Shown here: positions 1 through 10,250 of the stretch, in pieces
Layout of the letters: each line of letters begins with the position of its first letter
Position numbering within the stretch: position 1 is the first letter of the stretch
Assembly (NCBI GenBank): GCA_034638255.1
Contig: JAWPGT010000042.1
Span: 1-64,000 of the forward strand
Length of the DNA stretch: 64,000 nt
Direction: 5' to 3'
From: Coprinus comatus
Lineage: Eukaryota > Basidiomycota > Agaricomycetes > Agaricales > Agaricaceae
Program-made: the position numbers and the translations under genes
Notes under the pieces: generated by a model
Told to the model about the DNA's origin: nothing
Seen by the model: the letters and a program-made list of their open reading frames with translations, nothing else
Databases searched by the model: none

Positions 1-1005
1 TGAAAGATATAGCCATAGGGTTATTGCCATAGACAACTTACAACGGCCAAGATATTGGGACTCCTTAAGACCAATAATTGAGATAGAGGATTCAGCATCA
101 CTGGTCTCCATTTGGGCAATACCTTTCCTTCTCTTTTATACGCGTCTACTCCTGTAGTATTTGGGTGACTCGTTTCGGGGAAATATATCAAGATGCATAA
201 TAAAGCACTAAATGCAAATGCCGCAAGCATCAAATGGATCGCGCGCCACGACCAATAATGAGCCGTAATACCTAATAAGATGTTGGTTTCACTTTTTTTA
301 TGCAATCGGAGGTAATTGAACTGACCGCCAATGATGGGAGCTATTGCAAGACCAAGTAAACCAGTCTGAGGTCGCAGGGTTAGTACATTATTGCAGGCTT
401 CGAGATGTGACTCGCTCCAAAATAACTGCCTAGCGCAGTCCCTCTCTCTTCGAGTTTATATATATCTCCGATAACACCAGCACCGACTGAAAGGCTTTGC
501 GAATATGCAACGCCGAAAGATCCTACGAGCATCACAGGAAGAAACCACAAGTAAACAGGTCGACGACCATCTAGCAAATTCATTAGTTTGGAACAAGGTG
601 AATTTTCTGGGCTTCTCACAAAACTTGGAGTACTTTGATCCTACAAGACCACCTACGCAACCTGCCAGGACAGCTATGCTAACTCCATAACTACATCAAA
701 GCTATAAGAAGTGAAGACATGACTTCAAGACATCCAAGCAGGTACTTACCTGATAACCTCTCCTGTAGATCCCAGCTCAGCAGCAATTTGTGGTATCGAT
801 GGAACGAAAGTCCCGGATGTAAAAACTGACTCAGAATTAGGTACCGGACGACGTAAAAATGAGATGAACGGAACATACACGAGACTAGACCGCCCCATGA
901 AACAATAGCAACAAGAATTCTTTTCTTTGTAGTCGAGAATCGTTCGTATATGAGATCGTGCTTGCTAGGGGTCGCAACTAGTAACGGTGCCTCCTCGCTC
1001 GTCAT
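1..1005 (-). CDS. MFS transporter copy 1 (partial at window edge, internal deletion)
   Basis: Major facilitator superfamily transporter, of the DHA1-like multidrug/H+ antiporter kind by resemblance, acting in a membrane. The ATG is at 1003-1005 and the protein opens MTSEEAPLL, like the two full copies at 17200-19280 and 50585-52730. Four or five exons are visible. They encode the DGRRPVYLW motif (motif A-like, loop 2-3), SLSVGAGVIGDIYKLEERG and AHYWSWRAIH. The gene runs off the left edge, so its C-terminal half is not seen. Between GVAYSQ and SLSVGAG it lacks 18 residues that both other copies have (ending WRFVQAMGAAP), an in-frame loss that removes most of a transmembrane segment. The intron after YFGA would need a GC donor where the other copies have GT. 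It is probably non-functional or altered. It is divergent from the F-box pseudogene at 1916. Confidence 0.75.
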
Positions 1006-1915
1006 GGTCGTTAAAAGAAAGAAAGAACAGTGTTACAAATACCTCACGTGTGTTGAGCTTCCGTTATGTTAGCCGTACCCTGGATTCTTCACGACTTGAT
1101 TGGTCCAGACTCCGTATATGGCGCGCGTTCAACAACATGTTTTTTCCTCTCTTTATTGACCTTTGTTCAGATGAGCGATGGCGAGTAGTATAATAGGCTT
1201 GTACCCATACACAAAGGCTCCCAAGCCCTTTGAATTCCCAAACTGACATAAATGTGATTACCTCAAGGCCTCATTAGGTTGTGATCTGATTCAGATCATT
1301 CCGAATTGAGCTTTTGTATGTACTTGAAATTAATATACAGACTTCATTCATTATTGCTAGTAGGATACTACATTTACCGAATATCCAGAGAACTATCATT
1401 AATATGTCAGACGTAAATAAATTGTATCATGCAAAAATGATGTGTGCAGCATCCCTGCCGAGCGGAGTCTGACGATGATTTTGTTCTGCGGTGAATATGA
1501 GTAAGTTATTTTATATACGGCCTGACCTTCTGTATTGGGGGGAGGGGGGGGGGGTTACTGGTCAATAGAGCACATGCGAGAACTGATTCGCGAATTATTT
1601 GAAGAAAGTGTAGGTTGTTATCAAAATTTTGGATACCTCTCGCTGAGGCTTGAATAAAGTCTGTTTTGTAATCACACCTCTGGACATACTTGGTAAAATG
1701 TGGATTCTGGGGATTCGAGTGGCAGGTGGTACAAGAATCGATGCTTCATGCCTGTAATCGCCACTCAGAAGACATTTGGTGCAAGTTTGGAAACACTTGT
1801 CCATGTCTGTTTGGTCTGTTGTGTATGTGTGTCTACAGGGGTACGGGAACATGCCAGAAATGCAAATGTGCTCAAGGCTCTGCGTTAAACCGTAACTCTT
1901 ACTAATCAGTACTTC
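1006..1915. other. Divergent intergenic region, MFS copy 1 / F-box pseudogene 1
   Basis: These 910 bp separate the MFS start from the F-box pseudogene start. I see no gene. The region includes the guanine-rich tract at 1537-1554. Short reading frames here (1064-1249, 1595-1905) resemble nothing I recognise. Confidence 0.5.
1537..1554 (+). repeat. Poly-G tract
   Basis: Six G, one A, then eleven G. It could form a G-quadruplex on the + strand. It is also a place where read errors are likely. Confidence 0.8.
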
Positions 1916-3576
1916 CATGGGGCTTACCGTCCACTGTCCTCTTTGTGGTCAGCAAGAAACAAATAACTTGACTTCAGACGACCCTCTCTGAAGCTGAACG
2001 TACTCAAAGCCTCGTTGACCGCTTCGCAGAATAACGAGCCACATTGTTACGACATCTCAACTACTAGAAATCGTTAACTCAAAATCATTTTCACCATACT
2101 GCACCTCGCTTGTCAGCCTTCTGATTTGTTCAACCCAGGAAAACTTCTAGTATCCCTCCTGCATTCCCCTTTGTCTTGAGCGCCGTGTCGTCATACTGGC
2201 GAGACATGGTTATCAAGTCAAAACCGAGTCCTTTGTTGACATTCGCCACGATACGCGTAGCAGTCAATAATCACAATGTCTCTCAAGTTGCTTCTCTCCT
2301 TCGACATCGCCTTTGCGAATATGGACACGCAGAATTAAATATTCAAATTGACTTCGAGACTTAAATGAGGGTTAATGATAGCATTAGGGGACAGCGCCAA
2401 GAACTTATGGAGAGAATCCATTGTGATGATTGCGGTTATGAATCTGATTACGATGATGAAAGGAACTTATTCGGCGATGATACAGAACTGGAGAAACCAC
2501 TTCTACCTGTGCGGGATGTTATTTTCAAAGAACATCTAACACAAATCAAAACTCTTTGTTGGATATGCCCTCCACCCGTGTGGCTAGAAGGCTTCACCGA
2601 AGTTTATTTTAAATGGAGAAAACTCGTCAACATCGAAGCTGTTCGCTTCATCTCAGGAAAGTGTAATACTTACGGTAATTTACAAAAGTTTCCAAAGCTC
2701 CAGGAACTATTCTGGCATGGCCTTGCGGACACAGCAGGATATTAAAAAACTACTCCCTTGATTTTATACTCAACAAACATTACTGAACTCCATTTATCAA
2801 AAGTTCCCTACAATATCTGTCTCTATCTTTTCATCTCCTGCAATAATCTACGGTTATGTTCAATGATCCAGCCACTTTCTTCTACTCACCTCCCGCAATT
2901 TACGGCATCAAAGGATATTACATCGAAGAAAAAGCTCGAAACCTTGGAATAGACATTTTCTGACTTCAAAAGTGATATGGATTTACATTCCACACTGGTC
3001 TTTCCATTGCTGCATACCGTGCTTTGCATCATATGTGGGGCTTTGGCAACGACCCTGCTCCGGGCTCCAGTCAATCCTCAGCCAGCTATCCACGTCGTGC
3101 GAATCATTTGTGATTGGTATGAACTCACATTACGGCCCCGAAATATCACAATACGTTCTAGTCACAGTGTTACAGAAAATAGCAGAAGCTCTTGAACACA
3201 TTCATGAAACGGTTGCTCAGATTGGGTTGAGGAGTCCCTGTATTAGTTTTGCATCCAGTCTTATAAAGGATTATGAAGATCGGTGTCCACAACAACTCCT
3301 GAAGAGGATCTCAAAGTTTTCGGTTATCAACGGTGCAGCACATGAGTGTAACTATTGTGTAGGTTTCAATATGTTCAAATCTTCGGAATTCCTGAATGCT
3401 GTGAAGACGAGGCTTGCTCTTCTAGGTTCCGGTTCTAGCTTTTGCTTTGAGTACTATACGGATTGTGTAGAAATTGGTTGGGACGTTCGTGATTAGAAGG
3501 AATTGAAGGAGTTCAGGATTCAAGGGCTTGATCTCTACACTTTGAAGATGGAAAATTGGTTGGTTGGCTTTGAAGT
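1916..3576 (+). pseudogene. F-box/LRR-like gene, pseudogene 1
   Basis: A degraded member of the local F-box family. It opens with an ATG at 1916 and the family N-terminal motif HCPLCGQQ. The coiled-coil lead-in (SEAERTQSLVDRF), the F-box tail (LSAVSSYWRDMV), the central segment (LCWICPPPVWLEGF) and the C-terminus (FCFEYYTDCVEIGWDV, then KELKEF) follow in order. They are scattered over several frames with stops such as the TGA just after DDPL. The intact relatives (547-571 aa, single exon) show what is missing. It is tandem with a second pseudogene 160 bp downstream and head to head with MFS copy 1. Confidence 0.8.
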
Positions 3577-3735
3577 GATCTCTGTGTTAGTCGACAGACG
3601 TTGTGATAACATTTGTGTGGCGAACCTGAGGTTAGTAGTACCTCTCTTGTTCGACTCCTTAAAAGTTCGGAACTCAAGCTCAAGTTCCATATTGTGTAAA
3701 ACACCAATACTCTTTCGCACAATCCTCTTATTCAT

Positions 3736-4640
3736 AACTTCTATCTCCTACTGTCTTCTTTGCGACCAACAAGCCATCAATCATATATGTGATGATGAAC
3801 CGCTGATAAGCGTTACTGAGGTTGAACGCCTTCAAAACATCATTGGATGTTTGATAGAATAAAGGGCCGAGGCTCTACGTAGAGTCAATGCTAAAAACTC
3901 TTCTACCAAGGACATTCCATTTGAGATTCTCGCTACCATATTCCGCTTTGCCAGCCCCCAGAGACATTGTAAATCCACCTTCAATCACAAAGGGGGTATT
4001 GCATCTCCATTCGACTTGGGTGCAGTTTCGTCCCTTTTGCGGAATCTCGTCAACACTACTCCTTATATTTGGACGCTCGTCCGTGTACGAGTCAAAAATA
4101 AGAATATCACTGGGCCATTTATCTTCTTCAGTACTATTTCAACAAATCAGGGGATCCTGGAATAACTGTTGAGCTGGACTTTCAGGCGCAGATGTCTAAG
4201 AACATTGCATTTGGGGAAACAATAGAAGAAGAAAAAACGGGATGTGCTTGAGCTATTATACCCAGACTATGAAGCTTCTCCTTACCACGACCTTTATCCT
4301 TCGGAGGCTTAACTTGACATCGACTTTCACAATAATGAGGGTAATCTAGAGGCGTCTCTTGCACCTATGAGAGATGTTATCTATAACGAATATCCAAAAC
4401 GAATCAAAACCCTTCGGTTGCTTCGGTTGGTGGGCGCTCCACTGGAGTGGCTAGACTCTGCTATTATTAGATCCCAGCAATGGAAAAAAGTTCACCAATC
4501 TCCTTCACTTCACGTGGCCAAATGCTCCTTCCACTAAAATGGATTGTGCCAAGTGGAAAATGTTTTCCCTTAATCTGAAACTAGCTCCGAAGTTGGGCAT
4601 AGTTACACTATGTAGCTGGTATACCTATGGCTCTTAAATT
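3736..4640 (+). pseudogene. F-box gene, pseudogene 2 (truncated)
   Basis: A second decayed F-box copy in tandem. It keeps the N-terminal YCLLCDQQ motif, VERLQNIIGCLIE, an F-box-like stretch (STKDIPFEILATIFRFA, then LGAVSSLLRNLVNTTPYIW) and the central LRLVGAPLEWLDS segment. The start codon position reads ATA, stops interrupt every frame, and similarity ends near 4640, about half way through the family's length. The C-terminal VDWL end is absent. The truncation lies about 350 bp from the first arm of the inverted repeat at 4990, so element insertion may have contributed. Confidence 0.75.
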
Positions 4641-4989
4641 AGTGAATGGAACAGTGGTACACAAAGTTAACGATCCGAAGTATGAAGAATAGCTTAAGTT
4701 GTATTAAAAGGAATATTAGTTTGTATTAGTGTTAAAAACAACCTGAAGAGAAACTTTTCATATTACATCATCCGAATCTCAATTGGAATCTTCATGAAAC
4801 CAGTATTGACTTTCCTATCTAACGCCAAATTCAAAGTTAAGAGGATGATGTACTTGCAATTTAAAGTACTGTATCTAGAATGCTACTAGATCTCCGTGTG
4901 CCAAGAATGAGATCAAAATGATGGTTGGTGTCAGGTCGGTCACTCGGTGTTTGAACAGTGAACTTCTGATCGAACATCGACCTACCAAC

Positions 4990-5030
4990 TACTATCATTG
5001 ACCAGATGTTCGTTTTTCCCACAAGTTCGT
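4990..5030 (+). repeat. Left arm of 41-bp inverted repeat
   Basis: This 41-bp stretch (starts TACTATCATTG, ends ACAAGTTCGT) is the exact reverse complement of 5615-5655. The two arms bracket the miniature element at 5258-5535. No gene is recognisable between 4640 and 5258 outside these repeats. Confidence 0.85.
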
Positions 5031-5257
5031 ATTTTGATTTTTAAAACACCGTCATCCAACATACTCTATTTCTTGTTTGGTATTTCAAATCCAGGACCTT
5101 ATGTACACTATTCTATAAATTCGTTTGCCAAAATTCAATAAACTGAAGGACTGACTTTTTGGTACGTTGTCACTCTTGCCGAGGCCGGCATAGCGGATTA
5201 TCAATTAATTTGATCGTAATGATCGCTTTGATATGATCTGTGCTTAAAATAACTTGG

Positions 5258-5535
5258 CACTGGGTGTCGTTTACCCTTTTTCGTGGGATAAAAGGGTAAA
5301 GATATGTCAAAGATATTAATAATATCTATAACCATGTCCCATGCCTTATATGGTGAAATATATTTTAAAGATATTGGAGAAAATAAACATAACCTACGTT
5401 TTTTCGGGTCTTTTTTAATAATATTTTAAAAATCTTTTATTATATAAGGCATGGGACATGGTTATAGATATTATTAATATCTTTGACATATCTTTACCCT
5501 TTTATCCCACGAAAAAGGGTAAACGACACCCAGTG
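5258..5535. mobile_element. MITE-like element, 94-bp perfect TIRs, CACTG termini
   Basis: Positions 5258-5351 are the exact reverse complement of 5442-5535 (94 of 94 bases), with a 90-bp AT-rich centre that is itself partly palindromic. The termini read CACTGGGTGTCG. TGG lies immediately outside both ends (5255-5257 and 5536-5538), consistent with a 3-bp target-site duplication. CACTA/G termini plus 3-bp duplications are the known signature of CACTA (EnSpm) DNA transposons. The element is 278 bp with no reading frame, so it would be non-autonomous. Identical arms suggest recent movement. The superfamily assignment is inference. The stem would also fold into a long hairpin RNA if transcribed. 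Confidence 0.85.
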
Positions 5536-5614
5536 TGGTGTTGCGTGTCGGTCAAAATCAGCCTGCGGAGTTTGAATTATCAGTGATGGTCACGATCATG
5601 CGCACCGTTACGAA

Positions 5615-5655
5615 ACGAACTTGTGGGAAAAACGAACATCTGGTCAATGATAGTA
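5615..5655 (-). repeat. Right arm of 41-bp inverted repeat
   Basis: Exact reverse complement of 4990-5030. It sits within a longer stretch (5591-5662) that recurs, diverged, at 52950-53020 in the same orientation. This shows a dispersed repeat family rather than a chance palindrome. Confidence 0.85.
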
Positions 5656-5821
5656 TGCTCTCAACAGAATCATGAATAATCGAGTATCTGAGCTCTATGT
5701 GTTTGGGGGTATAAGACACTAGAAGTGTTTGTAGGTAGTTGTCCAACATAAATATAATTATGTCCGATAACTCTCTACACCACCATTCAATTCCTTCAAC
5801 GACAACCCTATACATTTATCC

Positions 5822-6190
5822 CTATCCCATCATGGCTGCAGCACCACCGGCAACGACAGCGCCGGCGGCCACAACTGTCTGACCGATAGCTGGTGCAGCA
5901 ACATATGTACCAGCGCTCTGTAACAAGGAAAATAGTCCTGTTGTTGCGCCACCATAGATACCAGACTGTAACGTGGCTGCGATAGAGCCTAGTATACACG
6001 AGGTATAAGTTTAGTTTTTCAACAAGTAAGATGAGCGATTAGGCATACCGCCAGCCACACCAGAGGCAGTGAAGCCTAAACCCCCCAACAAAGCAGCTCC
6101 TCCAGCAGGGATGAGTGCAACTCCTCCAGCTAACATGGTAGCTCCTGCAACGAGGGTGGTGGTAGTTGAATTAGAGAAAAACCACGACAT
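5822..6190 (-). CDS. ISG12/IFI6-like small membrane protein, copy A
   Basis: Two exons (6190-6049 and 5988-5822; intron 6048-5989, GTATG...CTAG) give 102 aa with phases that sum exactly. The protein is almost wholly Gly/Ala-rich and hydrophobic: MSWFFSN, then LGGLGFTASGVAGG, then SIAATLQSGIYGG and VAAGAVVAGGAAAMMG. This is the pattern of the interferon-inducible 6/27 (ISG12) family, which is found in animals and fungi. Animal members sit in mitochondrial or ER membranes and affect cell death. The fungal role is unknown. It lacks the 124-residue N-terminal domain of copies B and C, and its start lies only 106 bp from the stop of copy B. Confidence 0.75.
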
Positions 6191-6296
6191 TGAAGTTTCT
6201 GTGCGTGTGATTGTGGTAGTAGTGGGCGGAAGGCGGTTCTATCTTATAGGGGTTTTATTAACACTGGTGCCCAAACATACACAACTTTGAGAAGTT

Positions 6297-7286
6297 CTAT
6301 TTATAACATAGACGCGGGTCAACGTTGCAGGGTGTAAAAAGAGGAGTATCACCAATGTCACCGACGGCTGTAACTGCAGCCTGAAGTACATTGGCGTTGC
6401 ACTCGCTAGCATCTTCAGTGGATAATAATTTTTCGGGTAAAGTAGCAGCTGCGACGCCGCCGCTAACAAGTCCCACACCAGCAATGATCTGACCGATGGC
6501 GGGCGCTGCTGCAGTGGCGCCAGCAGACTGCAAGAGTGAAAATAAGCCTCCTGTCGCACCACCATAAAATGTAGATTGAGCACCAGCAGCGATAGAGCCT
6601 ACAGTACGTAAAGGTGATGTTGAAATTCGTTGATCAGATCCCCTGCTTAGAAGAATGATTATTCACTGACCGGCAGCTACGCCCTCGGCAGTAAATCCTA
6701 CAGCTCCTAGAAGTGCAGTGCCCATTATTGGTAGTAAGACAACGCCTCCCACCCCAGTTGCGACTTTTCCGGCAATCTTTACTAGGATCTGCGGTCAGAC
6801 AGAACTGTATCATTGAACCCGCATGATGCACGTACACTTCCTGTTACTTTCCTTGTTTTCTGAATAGAGCAATTGAGTGGATCCGGAGATTCAATATACG
6901 AATCAACACTTACCGCACATCTTTAGAAACTCTTCTCTAAAATCAACCCACTTCCAATACCTCCCTTCATGCAACCACCCAGGCCATTTTCGCACCTGGT
7001 GCATCCTCGCGGTGATTTGTACTCTAAATTTTACCGCCTCTTCAGTTGCATCTGGAACATCTGTAGATCGTGGTAGCCATGATATAACTGCATTTGCGTG
7101 ATGGTATGAGTGTATTCCACGTTTCTCGCATTTCTCCCTCACGTCCTTTAGCCACAACACCAACTCAGTGCGTGAGGCCAATGGACCTGGGAAAGGAATG
7201 GGGTGCTCCCTCGGATGATCGGTATGCCATTGGTGGAGAACTTGTAGAAGGATATGTGGTTCGAGGAGTCCTTGTGGTAATTGCAT
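6297..7286 (-). CDS. ISG12/IFI6-like protein with N-terminal extension, copy B
   Basis: Three exons (7286-6914, 6781-6671, 6598-6297) give 261 aa with consistent phases. Residues 1-124 are a soluble, Trp/His-rich domain (WHTDHPREHPIPFPGP, then ELVLWLKDVREKCEKRG, HHANAVISWL, GRYWKWVDFREEFLKMC) that I do not recognise. Residues 125-220 are the Gly/Ala-rich ISG12-like membrane domain (KIAGKVATGVGG, LGAVGFTAEGVAAG, FYGGATGGLFSLLQSAG). A hydrophilic tail with three cysteines ends at RLCYK. The same architecture occurs in copy C at 12245-13234. A TATA box lies 81 bp upstream of the ATG. The function is unknown. Membrane location is inferred from composition. Confidence 0.75.
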
Positions 7287-7366
7287 GGTGTTGAGTGTTC
7301 AATCAGAAGTGGTGGGCGCCAGATGGTTTATGTGAGGCTGTTGTTTGATCACATGGTAACTGTCGA

Positions 7367-7374
7367 TATTTATA
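7367..7374 (-). promoter_or_regulatory. TATA box of ISG12-like copy B
   Basis: TATAAATA on the minus strand, 81-88 bp upstream of the ATG. Copy C has a TATAAA at nearly the same distance and a similar AACACTC-type leader, so the promoter layout is shared. Confidence 0.5.
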
Positions 7375-7379
7375 AGTCC

Positions 7380-8027
7380 CTCCGATGTTGATGGGCTCCG
7401 CACAACCAGTGCTGTGAACAAATGCCATTTCAACCTAAGCTACTATTACACAACCTGTGTTCAAATCTTCCACAAATGTATTTATATTGCACCTAGAGCT
7501 TTTCTTTGAAATAAAATTATTATGATAGATTTGGATTAACTCTATTCAAATACACCAGATTCGTCGAGCCTTTGCCCTGCTCATGAAATCCCATTATACA
7601 CTGAATGAAAGATGGTCTAAATTTCTCGGAAGCGGGGCACAGCTTAAATATTGCCGCAGTATTTGCATAGAAAGTACAATCTGAGATTTGATTATTTGCG
7701 TTGAAAAGTTTATACCACAGAACTTCGAGTGTACTGAAGATCAGCATAAGCATGAGCAGCTATAGTATTTTTGTTAGTAGACATACATATATTGCCTATA
7801 CGTAGTACATCTCTAAATCATAGAACACTCGGGGATATGTATGTTGCGTTGAGAAAATTAGGTATTTTCAATGTCCGATACTACTAACATCAGCGGTGCA
7901 CCTTCCACCACTCAATGTACAGAAAACATTAATACTTAAATTATCCGAGTTTGACATGTTCGAACCCACAACCTCCGAATAATCTGTGTGGCTGTGTGCG
8001 GCGTGGGACTTGCCTAATAATCAACGA
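7380..8027. other. Intergenic, no gene seen
   Basis: This divergent region between ISG12-like copy B and the DNA glycosylase gene has no recognisable gene. A 77-codon minus-strand frame at 7520-7753 has no family resemblance. Confidence 0.5.
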
Positions 8028-9494
8028 ATGCGCCAAGGGCGTCTGGAGACTGGAACTTCTTTTCCCATCACTCCTGACATGATTAAACCAGAATCAGAAG
8101 ACGAAACCCAAACTGTGTGTCTCGACCCCATCCGTAACACGCTATCTGCTTTCATATACAAACCTGACCCAATAAAAACTGAGTCAAAACTCCATACTCT
8201 ACCATCAACACCAATTGGTGAACTTAGGCGGAGTCCTCGTAAGCCAACGCCTTCGCAGCGTTATACGCCATACGACGAAGACCTTCTGCCTACACCTGCA
8301 CCTATCCCTCGTTCTCGCTCATCAACCAGTTCGCCATTTCATAAGAAGGTAAAAGGAAAACGGGGATTCGCCCCTGCGGAACGTTACAGCCATTTGGCTC
8401 CTTTGCCTGACTATTTTTGCGAAGAGCTAGATAGTCAGTACTGAATTTCACTCTGTTGATTGATACGTGAATGACGAATCCCTTGTAATAGTCGTTTTTT
8501 GCGGAATCAAGTACGTTTTATATTTTATTTCGACGAGACTAACATATAATCTATCTTTGTAATAGCCCTGGTCAGAAGTCTGCCGAAGTAGGACATCATT
8601 TTAGTGGCCCTACGAATCATTTCTATCCCTGCTTGTACGAGTCAGGTTCGTTGAACCATTCAACCTTGTAACACCGATCTGAATCACAGTTCGTCCTCTT
8701 AGGCTTAACTTCTGAACGCATTCGACCAACCGAGGACTACACTCTTCCAGACCGTTTCTCATTAGGACTGGTGTGTATGCACTCCAAATACAAATGACTA
8801 CTGGTTTTTTATTCCAATTATAGACGAATCTTGTTGATAGACCAACTGCTGAAGTACGTTCATTGAATACATACCTATATCCTTTGTCACGACTAACTCA
8901 AAATCTGCATGTTTAGCAAAATGAACTTTCAAGAGCCGAACAAGTACAATCTGTTCCAACATTTCTCGAGAAGGTTACCCGCTACAGGCCCCTAATTATA
9001 TGCTTCGTTGGATTAGGAATAGCCGACATCGTCAAATCTCGAGTTCTCCCAGTAAGCCTTTCTTTCCTTACAACGACGTATGCGAACTGACTTCATTTTA
9101 AATACTATTTGTAGAAATCTGGCAAGAAGAAGAAAATCCCAACCACGTATGGTGTACAACCGTACAAACTAGTACACAATACCAATACCAGTACGTTTCT
9201 CAGATCGCATCATTTACAACCTAACATGTATTTGGTTACCGGTAGTAGAATATTCAGTCCAAGAAACGTTGTTTTTTGCTGTTGCGAGTACGTCTGGACG
9301 TGTAGTTCAGTATCATGTAAGTGGACTTCAAATCCTTGCCCAATCTCTGTGATAACCAACTAATGAAATTCTTAATACAGAAATCCCACAAAATCGAAAT
9401 GTTCAAGGAGCTAAAAGATTTGCGTAATAAAGTAAAAGAGAAGAAATATGACACAAGTGACATACCTGCTATCGAGGTCACTTCTTTAACTTGA
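8028..9494 (+). CDS. thp1: G/T(U)-mismatch-specific DNA glycosylase (TDG/Mug family)
   Basis: Excises uracil or thymine from G mismatches in base excision repair, as in fission yeast Thp1 and human TDG. Nine exons (8028-8433, 8492-8510, 8566-8645, 8703-8770, 8824-8853, 8917-9051, 9115-9190, 9246-9316, 9381-9494) sum to 332 aa with all phases consistent. After a disordered Ser/Pro-rich N-terminus (RRSPRKPTP, FHKKVKGKRGFAP) comes VFCGINPG, whose Asn is the catalytic residue of motif 1. GHHFSGPTNHFYPCLYESG, then LTNLVDRPTAEQNELS and the motif-2-like STSGRVVQYH follow. The start is the first ATG in the frame; upstream in-frame codons begin only with GTG. Exon 2 is only 19 nt. It is a conserved gene inside otherwise lineage-specific surroundings. 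The symbol is by analogy with S. pombe. Confidence 0.9.
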
Positions 9495-10185
9495 TGTATC
9501 TACATCTTATCTTTTGGGCGTCTAGATAATGATTTCCATCCCAATATAGGTCAGGGCCGCTGCACTTTCACTCCCCAATGCCTTAACCGATGTTAAAGGC
9601 TGTTAGCAGTAGAAGCCAGGAGACAGGTTTGTAGTCTGTGGCGCCTTTTGTTTAAATTTATTTGGTTTCTGAGTTGAGTCCAGTCAGGTGAAGTCACTTG
9701 ACAGACTCCGATTAACTAGAAAGCGCCGATCGCGCTTATAACCTCACGTTAGTGGACGTATTTCGAACAAATGTGTTATAAAGTGCAAGAATTGTGTTGT
9801 AGTAATATCAAGTTGAAGAGTAAGTAACTTGAGCTGTAATGAAGATTGGATTATTAAGAGACGTAGTACAGGCTGCAATGAGTAAAGGAATGTATCAGCG
9901 GCTCCTGGGATGAGGCCAAGCTAGGCATCGCATCGCAGCCAGCTAGCTCAAAAGGTGGTGCCAATTGCTTGTTTTATCAAGCAACTCATGAAAAAAAGCA
10001 GCCCTAAAGTTGCTCGCCAATAAAGGATTTCATCACGTGAAAATCAACCCAAATACTAAAACCTAATTAACGTTCGGCGAATTTACGGTTGCCTTCCCCT
10101 ACTCCATTCCATCCATTTCCCACTTCATTCCTGATCTGTTACCAGTTCGTAAACTGTCTGATTGCGTTCGAGATATTGTTCTCAG
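9495..10185. other. Intergenic, no gene seen
   Basis: 3' flank of the glycosylase and 5' flank of the F-box gene. I see no coding signal or repeat. Confidence 0.5.
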
Positions 10186-10241
10186 GTAAGCAAGGATTAT
10201 ATGGTTTGACACCAACATGAATTAATCCTGTGCCTTCCCAG
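10186..10241 (+). other. Probable 5' UTR intron of the F-box gene
   Basis: GTAAGC at 10186 and TTCCCAG ending at 10241 make a 56-bp intron of the usual local size, 9 bp before the ATG at 10251. The frame is open upstream of that ATG only from a GTG, so the intron explains the gap. Confidence 0.5.
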
Positions 10242-10250
10242 TGTCGCGTC

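Noticed and set aside
8646..8689. Shorter third intron of the glycosylase gene, ending at the CAG at 8687-8689
   Set aside because: That acceptor puts the LTSERIRPTEDY segment out of frame; the AG at 8701-8702 keeps all phases.
10230..10250. GTG start for FB3
   Set aside because: Not an AUG, and a splice acceptor (TTCCCAG) lies between it and the ATG at 10251.
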